NCBI GenBank assembly: GCA_017619585.1
Contig: JAFZSA010000042.1
Span: forward strand, 1 to 64,000
DNA: 64,000 nucleotides
Direction: 5' to 3'
Source of the DNA: Bacteroidaceae bacterium
GTDB taxonomy: Bacteria; Bacteroidota; Bacteroidia; Bacteroidales; Bacteroidaceae
Part shown: one piece after another, positions 25,637 to 34,667 of the stretch
Layout: each line of letters begins with the position of its first letter
How positions within the stretch are numbered: the first letter of the stretch is position 1
Program-made: the position numbers and the translations under genes
The notes under the pieces: model-generated
Told to the model about the DNA's origin: nothing
Databases searched by the model: none
Seen by the model: the letters and a program-made list of their open reading frames with translations, nothing else

Positions 25637-28600
25637 TTACTTAAGCATCACCTTCTTGCCGTTCATGATGTAAAGGCCCTTCTTCAATTGAGAATTGAGA
25701 ATTGGGAATTGAGAATTATGACAATCCACTTGCCCCTTGCTCCTTGCACCTTGCACCTTACGGCCAGCAAGGTCGTAGATGGCTCCCTCGCCTTCGGAGA
25801 GGGATGGGGTGAGGCTGATTCCGGTTTCCACATTCCCTGACGCTATCTGGAAATCATAAGAGGTATAGTTGGTGGGACCTAATGTGGCATCGTTAACCCG
25901 CTCGTCTATCAGAACCCAACAATCATCATTGGGGTCGTTAGTATAGGTATTGCTACCATACAACCTCCACGTATCAGGGTTACGACCAGGATAGTACCTG
26001 GTATCGTTTGCCGTATAAATGCGATAGCCATAGGGCATAACGGCCTCTTGTGCATCAAAGAGGAAGTAAGCAGAATTACTGAAGTAAGAACAATACTTGG
26101 TGTACACACTATTGTCACCGGCATCGGGCCAATTATGGTTGGAAATAGTGCTCTCTGTACCCTTATATATAATAAGGTCAGGATAATCCGTGCCTTCTTC
26201 GTCAAGAATATCGAACTCGGCAAACTGAATGGTACCATTCTTGCCATCATTTATACCAAGGACCTCCCATTTATAGTAGCGGTATTTGCTTAGTTGCGTC
26301 TCCGTGTTGTTAGTATATACGCCGTCTATATTATAGACCATGCCACTTGAGGTCTTCAGGACAGGATGTCCGTCAATCTCTCTTCCGTTATCAATATTCT
26401 GATACCACAGGGTATTGCCATTACCGGTATTCAACAGATAACAGAGTTCGCCTGACATAACATCAGTAGGAGTAACAAATTCCACCTGATGAGAATAGGC
26501 ATCATAACAATTCTGCAGAGAAGCAGAATTATCTGTGTAGGCAAATTCCTTACCTTGGGCAGTACCGGAAACCTTGCCGGCATTATAGCAATCTGTAACA
26601 AACAGATATCCTGCGGAAGGTGCGACAATGGCTGCAGCCATGCTGTCGGCCTGTATCTTGCCCAGATTATAAGAATCCTGCACATATACAGTAGCCAATG
26701 CACGAGCGAATCCCAAGAAGCCAGCTGCATATCCGCCCGTTGCAGTAACAGTAGCGGCAGTGCTGCACCTCTTAATCGTTACCTTACCGGAACGCGCAAA
26801 TCCAATCATGCCACCAACGTAATTCGCTCCTGAAACCGAGCATGTAGCATCAAGATTCAGATTCTGTATCTCAGCCCCGGGACCCACCATGCCAAAGAAA
26901 CCGACATTGTCTTTCCCCGTGATATTCAAATTACTGATAGTATGACCATTACCATTAAACTTACCGGCATACTGTTTCTTGATATTTCCAATTGGGGCGA
27001 AGTATTCCTGGAGACCTTCCATGTCTATGTCGGCATTCATGACGGCATTTGCACTTGTCTGACCGTTATTGACAAGCTTGGCAAACTCGCACAGGTCATG
27101 GGCTGAGTTAATCTGATAAATACCGTTCTGTTCTTTCAACTCGCCATAAGAAAGCATCTGATCCATCCACTCAACACGGTTATACACATAGTCGCGAACA
27201 CGATCCACCTCCTTATCCCAAGAACCGGGGACCACGGGGTTGAGTGAAAGCCACTGGTTAAGATATGGCCAGCGGATAAAATTCAAGCGTGCAGAAGAAC
27301 TAATCTCTCTGCGCAGAGAATCCACGTCTGCCGCCACATCCTTAGGTTCGAAAGAACCTTTCATGCGAAGTTTCGCCCACATGACCTGAAGCTTGGAAAA
27401 GACCGACGGGTCAGAAAGCACACGCCCCACAAAGTCTGACCAGTTGCCAGTATCACGGACTTTGTATGTCCAATCCATACGTTGATTGGCAGGATAGGTA
27501 GTCTGGTCATTCTCGAGGGCAAGGTCTGCATCCCAGACAGGACCTACATAGAAATGGTCATCGCCACGTTCCTTATACAGGAAGACCTGACAGAGCATAT
27601 CTGTATTACCATTGAACTCGCTGGTGAGGAAATGCCTGAGGAAGGTCTCCAGATCAAGAACAGAACGGATACCCCTTTTGGGGTCAGTATAGCTGGGGCT
27701 ATAGACAACACTCTCCATGTTGTTCCAAGTATCCTGAATATACTGGAACTGTTCAGGCTGCATGATATCCTCGTCTGGATCATGAACAGAAATAGGATTG
27801 CCGTAATAAGATGTAAAATTATAAGGTTCGCGATAAGCATTGTTATCCACCTCTACATAATAACCGCCGGTGATGGACTCTTCATCAATGTCCGCCTCTG
27901 TCATTTCCGTGATATCAATACGGCCTGAATGAACATCCACATGGTCTGCCAACGTATAGGTGCCGCGATAGTCTCCATTGACAACAAGGTCAACGACCTG
28001 ACTCCAGGGTGTCCACTTCATCTCGGCACGTTTGGACATCGCCCAAGCCACAGGATTACGCATCAGGGTCTTGTCGCGATAGCTATTGATAAGCACCCAC
28101 TTCTTGGCCTTCACAGGAGACTCGTTCTGTGCGCCTTTCATCACATGGTGGCTCTTGCCATCGTTGTACTTCATACGGAAAGCCTTGTTCTCGTGAGTAG
28201 CAGAGTAATTACCTCTTACACGGAACAGGATAGGATACTCCTGCAACATCTTGCCGTTCTCGTATATCAATACCGACTGCGATTCGAAATCCTCGCCGCG
28301 TTCAGTAGGAAGAACGTTATCCTGGACATGAATACTGAGCGTAGGCAAATTGGTTATCTGATAGAACTGACTGTCGTCACCCTCGCCGGCATGACCATAG
28401 AACCTTAATTCTGCAACATTACAGAATGAGCCTGTTCCACCCACATAGCGTATATACCGGAAACCACGACTGACATTGACATCCGCTCTTGAGAAAACAT
28501 CCTTGTCAGGCCGCTCACTGATAAGATAAAGGGGTACGGCATCCATGAAGTCGGGACTGTTGGCTCCCTCAAAAAGGCTGAGCACCATGCGATCACGACC

Positions 28601-28867
28601 TTGGGTGCTGGACATAGGCATATATTCAACACGGGTGATGACATGGGGAGCGCCCAAATCAAGGCCTATCCATTGCAAGTCACGCGACATTGCGCTATAG
28701 TATGTTGTTGGATCATCATCGAAGGCATAAGCGGCCGACGAACTATTACCCGAATAAATCAGCGTACCTTCCAGAAGATGGTCAACATCTCCGTTATATG
28801 CACAAACCTTATTATTATTAAATAAAACTAATACAAATGTTACAATCAGAAGTTTTCTTAAATTCAT
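25637..28867 (-). CDS. CotH-family surface protein with discoidin and GLUG domains
   Basis: 1076 residues from ATG 28867 (M-N-L-R-K-L-L-I-V-T-F-V-L-V-L-F, signal peptide); the frame is open 49 codons further upstream but crosses the promoter. An F5/8-type domain (about 25-195) is followed by a CotH kinase-like domain (about 200-570): R-G-N-Y-S-A-T ... K-A-F-R-M-K-Y, N-G-D-Y-R-G-T-Y-T-L-A-D-H-V-D, G-G-Y-Y-V-E-V-D and W-D-A-D-L-A. GLUG blocks (about 590-830), another discoidin-like module and a sorting-like tail (IYDLAGRKV ... KKGLYIMNGKKVMLK) follow. CotH domains are atypical protein kinases in spore coats; in Bacteroidota they occur on surface proteins of unknown role. A 20-odd-residue segment encoded by tandem repeats interrupts the tail. 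Confidence 0.87.
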   Translation of the reverse strand: MNLRKLLIVTFVLVLFNNNKVCAYNGDVDHLLEGTLIYSGNSSSAAYAFDDDPTTYYSAMSRDLQWIGLDLGAPHVITRVEYMPMSSTQGRDRMVLSLFEGANSPDFMDAVPLYLISERPDKDVFSRADVNVSRGFRYIRYVGGTGSFCNVAELRFYGHAGEGDDSQFYQITNLPTLSIHVQDNVLPTERGEDFESQSVLIYENGKMLQEYPILFRVRGNYSATHENKAFRMKYNDGKSHHVMKGAQNESPVKAKKWVLINSYRDKTLMRNPVAWAMSKRAEMKWTPWSQVVDLVVNGDYRGTYTLADHVDVHSGRIDITEMTEADIDEESITGGYYVEVDNNAYREPYNFTSYYGNPISVHDPDEDIMQPEQFQYIQDTWNNMESVVYSPSYTDPKRGIRSVLDLETFLRHFLTSEFNGNTDMLCQVFLYKERGDDHFYVGPVWDADLALENDQTTYPANQRMDWTYKVRDTGNWSDFVGRVLSDPSVFSKLQVMWAKLRMKGSFEPKDVAADVDSLRREISSSARLNFIRWPYLNQWLSLNPVVPGSWDKEVDRVRDYVYNRVEWMDQMLSYGELKEQNGIYQINSAHDLCEFAKLVNNGQTSANAVMNADIDMEGLQEYFAPIGNIKKQYAGKFNGNGHTISNLNITGKDNVGFFGMVGPGAEIQNLNLDATCSVSGANYVGGMIGFARSGKVTIKRCSTAATVTATGGYAAGFLGFARALATVYVQDSYNLGKIQADSMAAAIVAPSAGYLFVTDCYNAGKVSGTAQGKEFAYTDNSASLQNCYDAYSHQVEFVTPTDVMSGELCYLLNTGNGNTLWYQNIDNGREIDGHPVLKTSSGMVYNIDGVYTNNTETQLSKYRYYKWEVLGINDGKNGTIQFAEFDILDEEGTDYPDLIIYKGTESTISNHNWPDAGDNSVYTKYCSYFSNSAYFLFDAQEAVMPYGYRIYTANDTRYYPGRNPDTWRLYGSNTYTNDPNDDCWVLIDERVNDATLGPTNYTSYDFQIASGNVETGISLTPSLSEGEGAIYDLAGRKVQGARSKGQVDCHNSQFPILNSQLKKGLYIMNGKKVMLK
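25681..25755. repeat. Tandem repeats inside the CotH gene tail
   Basis: Octamer-type AATTGAGA copies (25686-25718) are followed by heptamers CTTGCCC/CTTGCTC/CTTGCAC (about 25730-25757). They are translated as a spacer between the G-R-K-V and K-K-G halves of the sorting tail. The same heptamers recur in the intergenic region at 63770-63797. Confidence 0.85.
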
Positions 28868-28923
28868 ATCCAAAAATGGCTCTTCAAGCGAGTTATTGGG
28901 CCCGCTCTCTTTTATTTCGGACG

Positions 28924-28955
28924 CAAAAATAATTTTTTTTTTTGGAACAAGCAAA
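28924..28955 (-). promoter_or_regulatory. Promoter of the CotH gene
   Basis: Minus strand: -33 TTTG (28952-28955), 20-nt spacer, -7 TATTTTTG (28924-28931). It interleaves with the divergent rnr promoter. Confidence 0.75.
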
Positions 28956-28971
28956 AAACTTCCTATCTTTG
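28941..28971 (+). promoter_or_regulatory. rnr: Promoter of rnr
   Basis: -33 TTTG (28941-28944), 19-nt spacer, -7 TATCTTTG (28964-28971). The rnr start lies 163 nt downstream, leaving a leader that contains a 22-bp repeat array. Confidence 0.75.
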
Positions 28972-29014
28972 CAAGGAAAATAATATGAAATAAGCTATAT
29001 GAGGTAAGGAGCAA

Positions 29015-29102
29015 GAGAAAAGCCGTATCACTCTCAGAGAAACGGCCTATCGCTGGCAGAGAAAAGCCGTATTGCTCTCAGAGAAACGGCATAACAGTTC
29101 TT
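29015..29102. repeat. 22-bp tandem array, 4 units, in the rnr leader
   Basis: GAGAAA recurs at 29015, 29037, 29059 and 29081, exactly 22 bp apart. Units alternate: 1 and 3 read GAGAAAAGCCGTAT..., units 2 and 4 read GAGAAACGGC.... The alternating GCCGT/ACGGC words allow hairpins between neighbouring units. Related sequence occurs at 53904-53960. Confidence 0.88.
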
Positions 29103-29134
29103 CTGCCCCTTATCCTTAAAAGAAAAACATAATC

Positions 29135-31351
29135 ATGGGAAAGAAGAAAAACGGAGGCGGTCGCCTCAAGAAGAAAAACCTGGAACAGATGGTAATTGCC
29201 CTGTTCGAAGAGAATCCCACCCAAGTATTTGAACTGAAGACCCTCTACCGTGAGCTTCACCTGAACACACATCCGGCTAAGATGATGCTGATGGATGTGC
29301 TGGAGGTGTTGCTGATGGACGACTATATCAAGGAGCAGCCACGTTTCAACTATACACTAAACAACCCCACACAGGTAATGGAGGGAATATTCCACCGCAA
29401 AGCAAACGGCAAGAACACCTTTGAACCTGAAAATGGCGGGGAGCCTATTTTGGTAGCTGAACGTAACAGTATGCATGCCATGGATGGCGATAAAGTACAG
29501 GTGACCATGCTGGCACGACGCAAGAATCATGTACGTGAGGCTGCTGTAACAGAAATCATGGAACGCAGCGACAAACAGTTTGTGGGAACCCTGCAGGTCA
29601 GCAAGAACTATGCCTATCTGCTTACAGAAGACCGCACACTGGCAAACGATATCTTTATACCCAAGTCATTACTGAAGAAAGGACAGACAGGCGATAAAGC
29701 AATTGTAAAGATTGTAGAATGGCCTGAGAATGCCAAGAACCCGGTAGGTAAAGTAATAGACATATTGGGTAAGACTGGCGAGAATAATGCCGAGATGCAT
29801 GCTATACTGGCAGAATACGGCTTGCCATACGTATATCCTGCTGCCGTAGAGAAAGCAGCCGAGAAACTGAAGTTAGACATCACGAAGGAGGAGATTGCAC
29901 GTAGAGAGGATATGAGAGATGTCATGACTTTTACCATCGATCCACGCGATGCCAAGGACTTTGACGATGCCCTGAGCATTCGTCAACTAAAAGCCGGACT
30001 TTGGGAGATTGGCGTTCATATTGCTGATGTCAGTCACTACGTCACCGAAGGCTCTATAATAGATAAGGAAGCGCTGAAGCGTTCCACCAGCGTCTATCTG
30101 GTTGACCGTACCGTACCCATGCTGCCCGAGCACCTTTGTAACTATGTCTGCTCTCTCCGTCCTGATGAAGAGAAACTTACCTACAGCGTTATCTTCAAGA
30201 TGAACGAGAAAGCCGAAGTGAAAGACTGGCATCTGGCACATACCGTCATAAAGAGCGACCGACGCTTTACCTACGAGGAAGTGCAGGAAGTACTGGAGAA
30301 TCACCATGAAGCCAGTGAAGAGGACTACAAGAATCCCGGCGACAAGGTACTCCCCCAAAGGGGGAGCGGAGAGGGGGCTCCTGCCGAAAACTTTGCCAAC
30401 GAGCTTATCACCCTGAACCGCCTTGCCAAGGAGTTGCGTAGGAAACGCTTTGCAGGTGGTGCCGTTGACTTTGACCGTTGCGAAGTACGATTCGAGATTG
30501 ACGAGAAAGGCAAACCTACCAGCGTATACTTCAAGGTAGCCAAGGATGCCAACAAACTGGTGGAGGAATTCATGCTGCTTGCCAACCGTACGGTGGCAGA
30601 AAGCATTGGCAAAGTTCCCAAGAACCAGAAACCCAAGGTACTGCCCTACCGTATTCATGAGTCGCCCGACCCAGCCAAACTGATGAACCTGTCAGACTTC
30701 GTAGGAAAATTCGGCTATAAGCTGAAGACAAACGGTTCAAAGGGCGAGATGAGTAAGAATCTGAACCGAATGCTTACAGATGTAAAGGGCAAGAAGGAGC
30801 AGAACATGATAGAGATGATTACCCTGCGCGCCATGATGAAGGCCAAGTACAGCACTCACAATGTGGGACACTATGGCCTGGCATTCGACTACTATACGCA
30901 TTTTACCTCTCCAATCCGTAGGTACCCCGACCTGATGGTACATCGCCTCCTGACAAAATATGCTCAGGGCGGACGCTCTGCCAATCAGGACAAATACGAG
31001 GAACTCTGCGAGCATTGTAGCGAGATGGAGCAGACAGCTGCTCAGGCAGAACGTGCCAGCATCAAGTACAAGCAGGTGGAATTCATGAGCGAACACTTGG
31101 GAGAGACCTTCGAAGGAACCATCAGCGGTGTAACGGAATTCGGCATTTACGTGGAAGTAAACGAAAATAAGTGCGAAGGTATGATTCCATTACGCGACTT
31201 AGATGACGATTACTACGAGTTCGATGAGAAGAACTATCGTCTGCGTGGCCGTAGCCATCACCATTGCTACAACCTTGGTGATTCCATAAAGGTTCAGGTA
31301 GCAAGGGCAGACCTCTACCGCAAACAGTTGGATTATAAGTTGGTGAGATAG
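29135..31351 (+). CDS. rnr: Ribonuclease R
   Basis: 738 residues. A Lys-rich start (M-G-K-K-K-N-G-G-G-R) leads to a winged-helix and cold-shock region (about 15-230). The RNB catalytic domain begins near 250 with D-P-R-D-A-K-D-F-D-D (269-278), the magnesium-binding Asp cluster, and includes H-F-T-S-P-I-R-R-Y-P-D-L. A C-terminal S1 domain covers about 645-725 (F-E-G-T-I-S-G-V-T-E-F-G-I-Y-V). It degrades structured RNA 3' to 5'. Residues about 400-420 (L-P-Q-R-G-S-G-E-G-A-P-A) are encoded by an intergenic C-rich palindrome and, by my recollection of the family, interrupt a normally short helix-rich stretch; the frame stays open and the catalytic motifs are intact. Confidence 0.94.
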   Translation: MGKKKNGGGRLKKKNLEQMVIALFEENPTQVFELKTLYRELHLNTHPAKMMLMDVLEVLLMDDYIKEQPRFNYTLNNPTQVMEGIFHRKANGKNTFEPENGGEPILVAERNSMHAMDGDKVQVTMLARRKNHVREAAVTEIMERSDKQFVGTLQVSKNYAYLLTEDRTLANDIFIPKSLLKKGQTGDKAIVKIVEWPENAKNPVGKVIDILGKTGENNAEMHAILAEYGLPYVYPAAVEKAAEKLKLDITKEEIARREDMRDVMTFTIDPRDAKDFDDALSIRQLKAGLWEIGVHIADVSHYVTEGSIIDKEALKRSTSVYLVDRTVPMLPEHLCNYVCSLRPDEEKLTYSVIFKMNEKAEVKDWHLAHTVIKSDRRFTYEEVQEVLENHHEASEEDYKNPGDKVLPQRGSGEGAPAENFANELITLNRLAKELRRKRFAGGAVDFDRCEVRFEIDEKGKPTSVYFKVAKDANKLVEEFMLLANRTVAESIGKVPKNQKPKVLPYRIHESPDPAKLMNLSDFVGKFGYKLKTNGSKGEMSKNLNRMLTDVKGKKEQNMIEMITLRAMMKAKYSTHNVGHYGLAFDYYTHFTSPIRRYPDLMVHRLLTKYAQGGRSANQDKYEELCEHCSEMEQTAAQAERASIKYKQVEFMSEHLGETFEGTISGVTEFGIYVEVNENKCEGMIPLRDLDDDYYEFDEKNYRLRGRSHHHCYNLGDSIKVQVARADLYRKQLDYKLVR
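30350..30383. repeat. C-rich palindrome inserted in rnr
   Basis: CTCCCCC-AAA-GGGGGAG (30350-30366), then CGGAGAGGGGGCTCC, resembles the intergenic C-rich element family but lies in frame inside RNase R (codons 406-416). Confidence 0.8.
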
Positions 31352-31354
31352 AGA

Positions 31355-31432
31355 CCCCCTAGCCCCTAGGGGGAATCGGTTAGCGGTTAGGGGTTAGCGG
31401 TTAGCGTAATTTTGAATTTTGAATTTTGAATT
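31355..31432. repeat. Hairpin plus compound heptamer/octamer repeat between rnr and fasciclin gene 2
   Basis: CCCCCTAG-CCC-CTAGGGGG (31355-31373) starts 4 nt after the rnr stop and probably acts as a terminator. Heptamers of the TTAGCGG type (about 31378-31406) and three TTTTGAAT octamers (31408-31432) follow. The same order occurs at 15710, 46457, 52532 and 63661. Confidence 0.82.
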
Positions 31433-31446
31433 AACTTTTCTCTCCC

Positions 31447-33558
31447 CTACCAAATATCCTCTGGCGTCTCGGGATTATCATAGATTTCCTTCGGGCAGTA
31501 CTCTATATGATCCATGTAGAACTCTGAAGTGGTATTATCCAGTACCGACTTTATCTTCAGGTAATACGTCTTATCAGGATCAAGAGTGGCTCTGGTTATG
31601 ATACGGCGGATGATGTTACGGTTCACATTATCACGGGCTGTAGTACCAGGTTGCTTAAGGATAAGGATGCTCTCCTCACCCTTCATGAAACCGTTGTTAC
31701 GCATCTGTTTGTCGATCTCGGAGTTAAGATCATCGTCATATTCAGAGTCAGCTGCCCAACCTGTGTTAGGATCAACACCTCCTAAAGTCAGGTTCACGGG
31801 AATACCTGTCACAGGCAGACGGTCGGGGTCATCACCAAAGTAAAGCTGCCCCACTCCACGATTGGAGTTTGTAAGGATACGGTATCTGACCTCGTAAGTA
31901 CCACGTTTGGGAACCGGAGGCAAGGTAAACACAAGTTCCCAATGGCCCACACACTTCACCTCATCGCCACAAAGACTACCAAACTTCAGACCGTATGCAT
32001 TATAATAAACAAAGGTAGAGCCTTTGTTGATACTCAGGTTTTGTATATAACGGTATTCATCATCGTCGGGGAAATGTACCCATTGGTGAGGCGCATCAGC
32101 CAAAGGCACGCGACGTATATCGTTGTTCATCACCTCGGGGAAGAAACTCATGCAATCCATTCGGATACGACTCTTTGCCAGATTATTGCGCGTAGCTTCA
32201 TCATAAGCCAGCGGAGCATCTATGGCATAGATATAACCGTTTGCGCCAATGTGATCATAAAGGGTCTCATCCTCCTTAAAAACACGACAGCCAATCTTGT
32301 CGGGATTACAAGCTATCTCATGGCCCGTACCACGACGTGAATTGTCAGTGATGGGGAAACGATTCAGATATACACCCTGCGACTCAGGACTTTCGTATAT
32401 CTTTACCAGTCGGCGTTTACCCATAGAGACATAATACTCCATAACAGGAATACTGTATTTATTCGGACTACCGGAATAGTCATATCCTTTCTCGTTGTAA
32501 TGGAAGACCAGTCTGTCTGGAGACATCTTAAAGGGCAGAACATGGTAGGTAGTCCACTGATACAACATGTTCTGAGGCGACTCGAAATTATCATCCGCTA
32601 CTGCCTCAGGATAATAGTTCCCTTCTGCCACCCAAGCCTGCACATCGGCAGGGGTGATATCAGATGCAGACTTGCCTAACTTTTCCTCCCAGAAACTATC
32701 CGGTTCTGCAAAGATGGTAAAACCATACTTCCTATGACGAGGGGCATAGGAATAACCGCCCGTCATAGTAGCCAAACCATTAGCAGGTGTTTTCTCCTCT
32801 ATCTTACCTGTCAGATAAAGCTGCTCGTACACCTCGTCCTGACGTTTTGACAAGGTGTCCATCAAACCACATGCCTTACACAACTTGGCCATTACCACAA
32901 AGCCCTGCTTGTAACCTTTCAGATATTCATCAAACACGCCTGCCAAGGTAATGTCTGTAGGAGCTATTACTTTCTCTACCTGATGTATCATACCGTTGAT
33001 GGTACGGATATCACGGTTCTCGATACTGACAGGACAATTACGATTGATGAAAATGCTATCCGGATTAGTGCCATAAGAAACACTAAGTTTCAGCTCATTC
33101 ATGTTGTTACGAGCAAACTCCTCGTTATTCTGTGCAGGAAACATCGATACCTCGTAATAGTCCTCATCCCCGCTGTCGATTATACTATTGTAAACAATAA
33201 CCTTACGGATAGAATCCGCTATCAGGCTGTCTGTAATGGCATCCCATGATGGAGCAGGGATAATCTCATCCTCGGTCAGTTGCTGAAGATACTTTTCTAT
33301 AGCCTCGTTATTAGGGGCGAAAACCGTGAAGTGACCACGGGCACTCAGGAGCTGATATACCGTACTCTTGCTTTGTTTGCTGATAGGCACTTGCTTAAGA
33401 AGATTTACGTATGAAGAATAAGAATCATGTTGCAACATATAACTGAGTACAGTATGATCCTTAAAGACATATCTCGACGAAGTGTCAACTGTTTCTGAAC
33501 ATGATATAAGCAGGCCTAATTCTGCCACTAAAAACAAGAGTAAATATAACTTTCTCAT
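31447..33558 (-). CDS. Fasciclin-domain lipoprotein 2
   Basis: 703 residues from ATG 33558. The signal ends L-L-I-S-C-S (lipid Cys20). Two FAS1-like units can be read (S-T-V-Y-Q-L-L-S-A-R-G-H-F-T-V-F-A-P-N-N-E-A-I, I-N-G-M-I-H-Q-V-E-K-V-I-A-P; K-Y-G-F-T-I-F-A-E, T-Y-H-V-L-P-F). A beta-rich C-terminus (L-P-P-V-P-K-R-G-T-Y-E-V-R-Y) ends C-P-K-E-I-Y-D-N-P-E-T-P-E-D-I-W. It is clearly a paralogue of 18083-20239 over the whole length, and the two lie on either side of the dockerin, CotH and rnr genes. It is probably an outer-membrane-anchored adhesion or scaffold protein; the substrate is unknown. Confidence 0.85.
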   Translation of the reverse strand: MRKLYLLLFLVAELGLLISCSETVDTSSRYVFKDHTVLSYMLQHDSYSSYVNLLKQVPISKQSKSTVYQLLSARGHFTVFAPNNEAIEKYLQQLTEDEIIPAPSWDAITDSLIADSIRKVIVYNSIIDSGDEDYYEVSMFPAQNNEEFARNNMNELKLSVSYGTNPDSIFINRNCPVSIENRDIRTINGMIHQVEKVIAPTDITLAGVFDEYLKGYKQGFVVMAKLCKACGLMDTLSKRQDEVYEQLYLTGKIEEKTPANGLATMTGGYSYAPRHRKYGFTIFAEPDSFWEEKLGKSASDITPADVQAWVAEGNYYPEAVADDNFESPQNMLYQWTTYHVLPFKMSPDRLVFHYNEKGYDYSGSPNKYSIPVMEYYVSMGKRRLVKIYESPESQGVYLNRFPITDNSRRGTGHEIACNPDKIGCRVFKEDETLYDHIGANGYIYAIDAPLAYDEATRNNLAKSRIRMDCMSFFPEVMNNDIRRVPLADAPHQWVHFPDDDEYRYIQNLSINKGSTFVYYNAYGLKFGSLCGDEVKCVGHWELVFTLPPVPKRGTYEVRYRILTNSNRGVGQLYFGDDPDRLPVTGIPVNLTLGGVDPNTGWAADSEYDDDLNSEIDKQMRNNGFMKGEESILILKQPGTTARDNVNRNIIRRIITRATLDPDKTYYLKIKSVLDNTTSEFYMDHIEYCPKEIYDNPETPEDIW

Positions 33559-33584
33559 GATGTGGAATGGTTGTATAATTTTTG

Positions 33585-33616
33585 CAAATGTAATAAGAAA
33601 GTGTAATATAATGCAA
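33585..33616 (-). promoter_or_regulatory. Promoter of fasciclin gene 2
   Basis: Minus strand: -33 TTG (33614-33616), 21-nt spacer, -7 TACATTTG (33585-33592), about 27 nt upstream of ATG 33558. Confidence 0.65.
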
Positions 33617-33700
33617 GTAATTTGCAAACAAAGTGTGATATAATTTGCAAAAAAGAACAATCGGGCGTGACAAAATAAACCCTACCTTATATATATAATA

Positions 33701-33731
33701 AGGGCAAGGGACAAAATATGTCCCTTGCCCT
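33701..33731 (-). terminator. Terminator of the PAP2 gene
   Basis: Perfect 13-bp stem AGGGCAAGGGACA / TGTCCCTTGCCCT with a 5-nt loop, 23 nt after the stop of 33755-34492, followed on the minus strand by an A/T-rich run. Confidence 0.8.
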
Positions 33732-33754
33732 ATAAAAGTATGAAAAATCCTCTC

Positions 33755-34492
33755 TTACTTCTTCTGGTTCTTCTGGAATTCCTTTACAGCCTTCTCCAAC
33801 ATCTTCTGGTACTCGGGCATACTCTGAAGGCGGGCAAAGGTAACGCTGCCGCAAAGACGGCCTGCATCAACATCACTCTGATAGTGGAATCCTACAATCA
33901 CACGACTCTGCCCCAACTCATAAGCCACCTTCATAATCTCCTCGCTATGAGCGGGATCAATAACCATCAATGTCAAACCTACCAACCATGATGCATGAGT
34001 ATGGCCGGAAGGATAACTGGAGAAGTCCTCTGGGTCCTCATGTTCTGGAACACTTGTAGGTTCCTTAAACTGCTGATAGGGACGTACACGATGGAAGTAG
34101 GCTTTTGCACTGGCACCGCCCTGCTGCTCTGTCAAATGAAGACGAGAGAAGAGACGATACATCTCTGGGTATTTATCGGCAGTCAGCTCTATTCCTATAG
34201 CCTGACCATAACGCTCCATAAAATATCGGGCACAGATACCTGCATCTGCTATAGCCTGCTTACCACGTTCAGTCTCACGAATGGACTTACCCCACTGATA
34301 CTGTGTCCAATCATAGAAATAACGGGAATCAGTAAGTGCAGGAGGTACGGGCAATACCTTCTCCATATGAGGAGCATCCGCTGTTACATAAAAAGGTGTA
34401 AACTTCTCCTTGGTTACGTCATCCTGAGCATAAACGCAAAGGAACACGGGCATCAATAGTGCCAACGAAATAATCTTCTTCATATAATTCAT
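33755..34492 (-). CDS. PAP2-type (class A) acid phosphatase
   Basis: 245 residues. I chose ATG 34492 because an AAGGA sequence lies about 8 nt upstream; ATG 34483 would give the same signal peptide (M-K-K-I-I-S-L-A-L-L-M-P-V-F-L). All three phosphatase motifs are present: K-A-Y-F-H-R-V-R-P (K-x6-R-P), P-S-G-H (P-S-G-H-T-H) and S-R-V-I-V-G-F-H-Y-Q-S-D (S-R-x5-H-x3-D). This is the vanadium-haloperoxidase-like fold of nonspecific acid phosphatases. It probably acts in the periplasm on phosphomonoesters. It has its own promoter (34525-34556) and terminator, so it is monocistronic. Confidence 0.9.
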   Translation of the reverse strand: MNYMKKIISLALLMPVFLCVYAQDDVTKEKFTPFYVTADAPHMEKVLPVPPALTDSRYFYDWTQYQWGKSIRETERGKQAIADAGICARYFMERYGQAIGIELTADKYPEMYRLFSRLHLTEQQGGASAKAYFHRVRPYQQFKEPTSVPEHEDPEDFSSYPSGHTHASWLVGLTLMVIDPAHSEEIMKVAYELGQSRVIVGFHYQSDVDAGRLCGSVTFARLQSMPEYQKMLEKAVKEFQKNQKK

Positions 34493-34524
34493 AGCATTTC
34501 CTTTATAATAGTTGTTTCTGTCTG

Positions 34525-34556
34525 CAAAGGTATCATTTTTTGTCCCTTTACACAAA
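34525..34556 (-). promoter_or_regulatory. Promoter of the PAP2 gene
   Basis: Minus strand: -33 TTTG (34553-34556), 20-nt spacer, -7 TACCTTTG (34525-34532), 33 nt upstream of the start codon. Confidence 0.78.
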
Positions 34557-34603
34557 CAAACCCACAAAAAGAAGGTTAAATCTATACTAATTTCAGGAAA
34601 TCA

Positions 34604-34635
34604 TTTGCACATTATTGCAAATCGTATTAAATTTG
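34604..34635 (+). promoter_or_regulatory. Promoter of the GH105-GH2 operon
   Basis: -33 TTTG (34604-34607), 20-nt spacer, -7 TAAATTTG (34628-34635), 33 nt before ATG 34668. Confidence 0.75.
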
Positions 34636-34667
34636 CGGTGAAATTTTAACCATAATCATATAAAACA

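Noticed and set aside
25681..25840. Frameshift or assembly error in the CotH tail
   Set aside because: The frame stays open through the repeats and the conserved K-K-G-L-Y-I-M-N-G-K-K end follows in frame.
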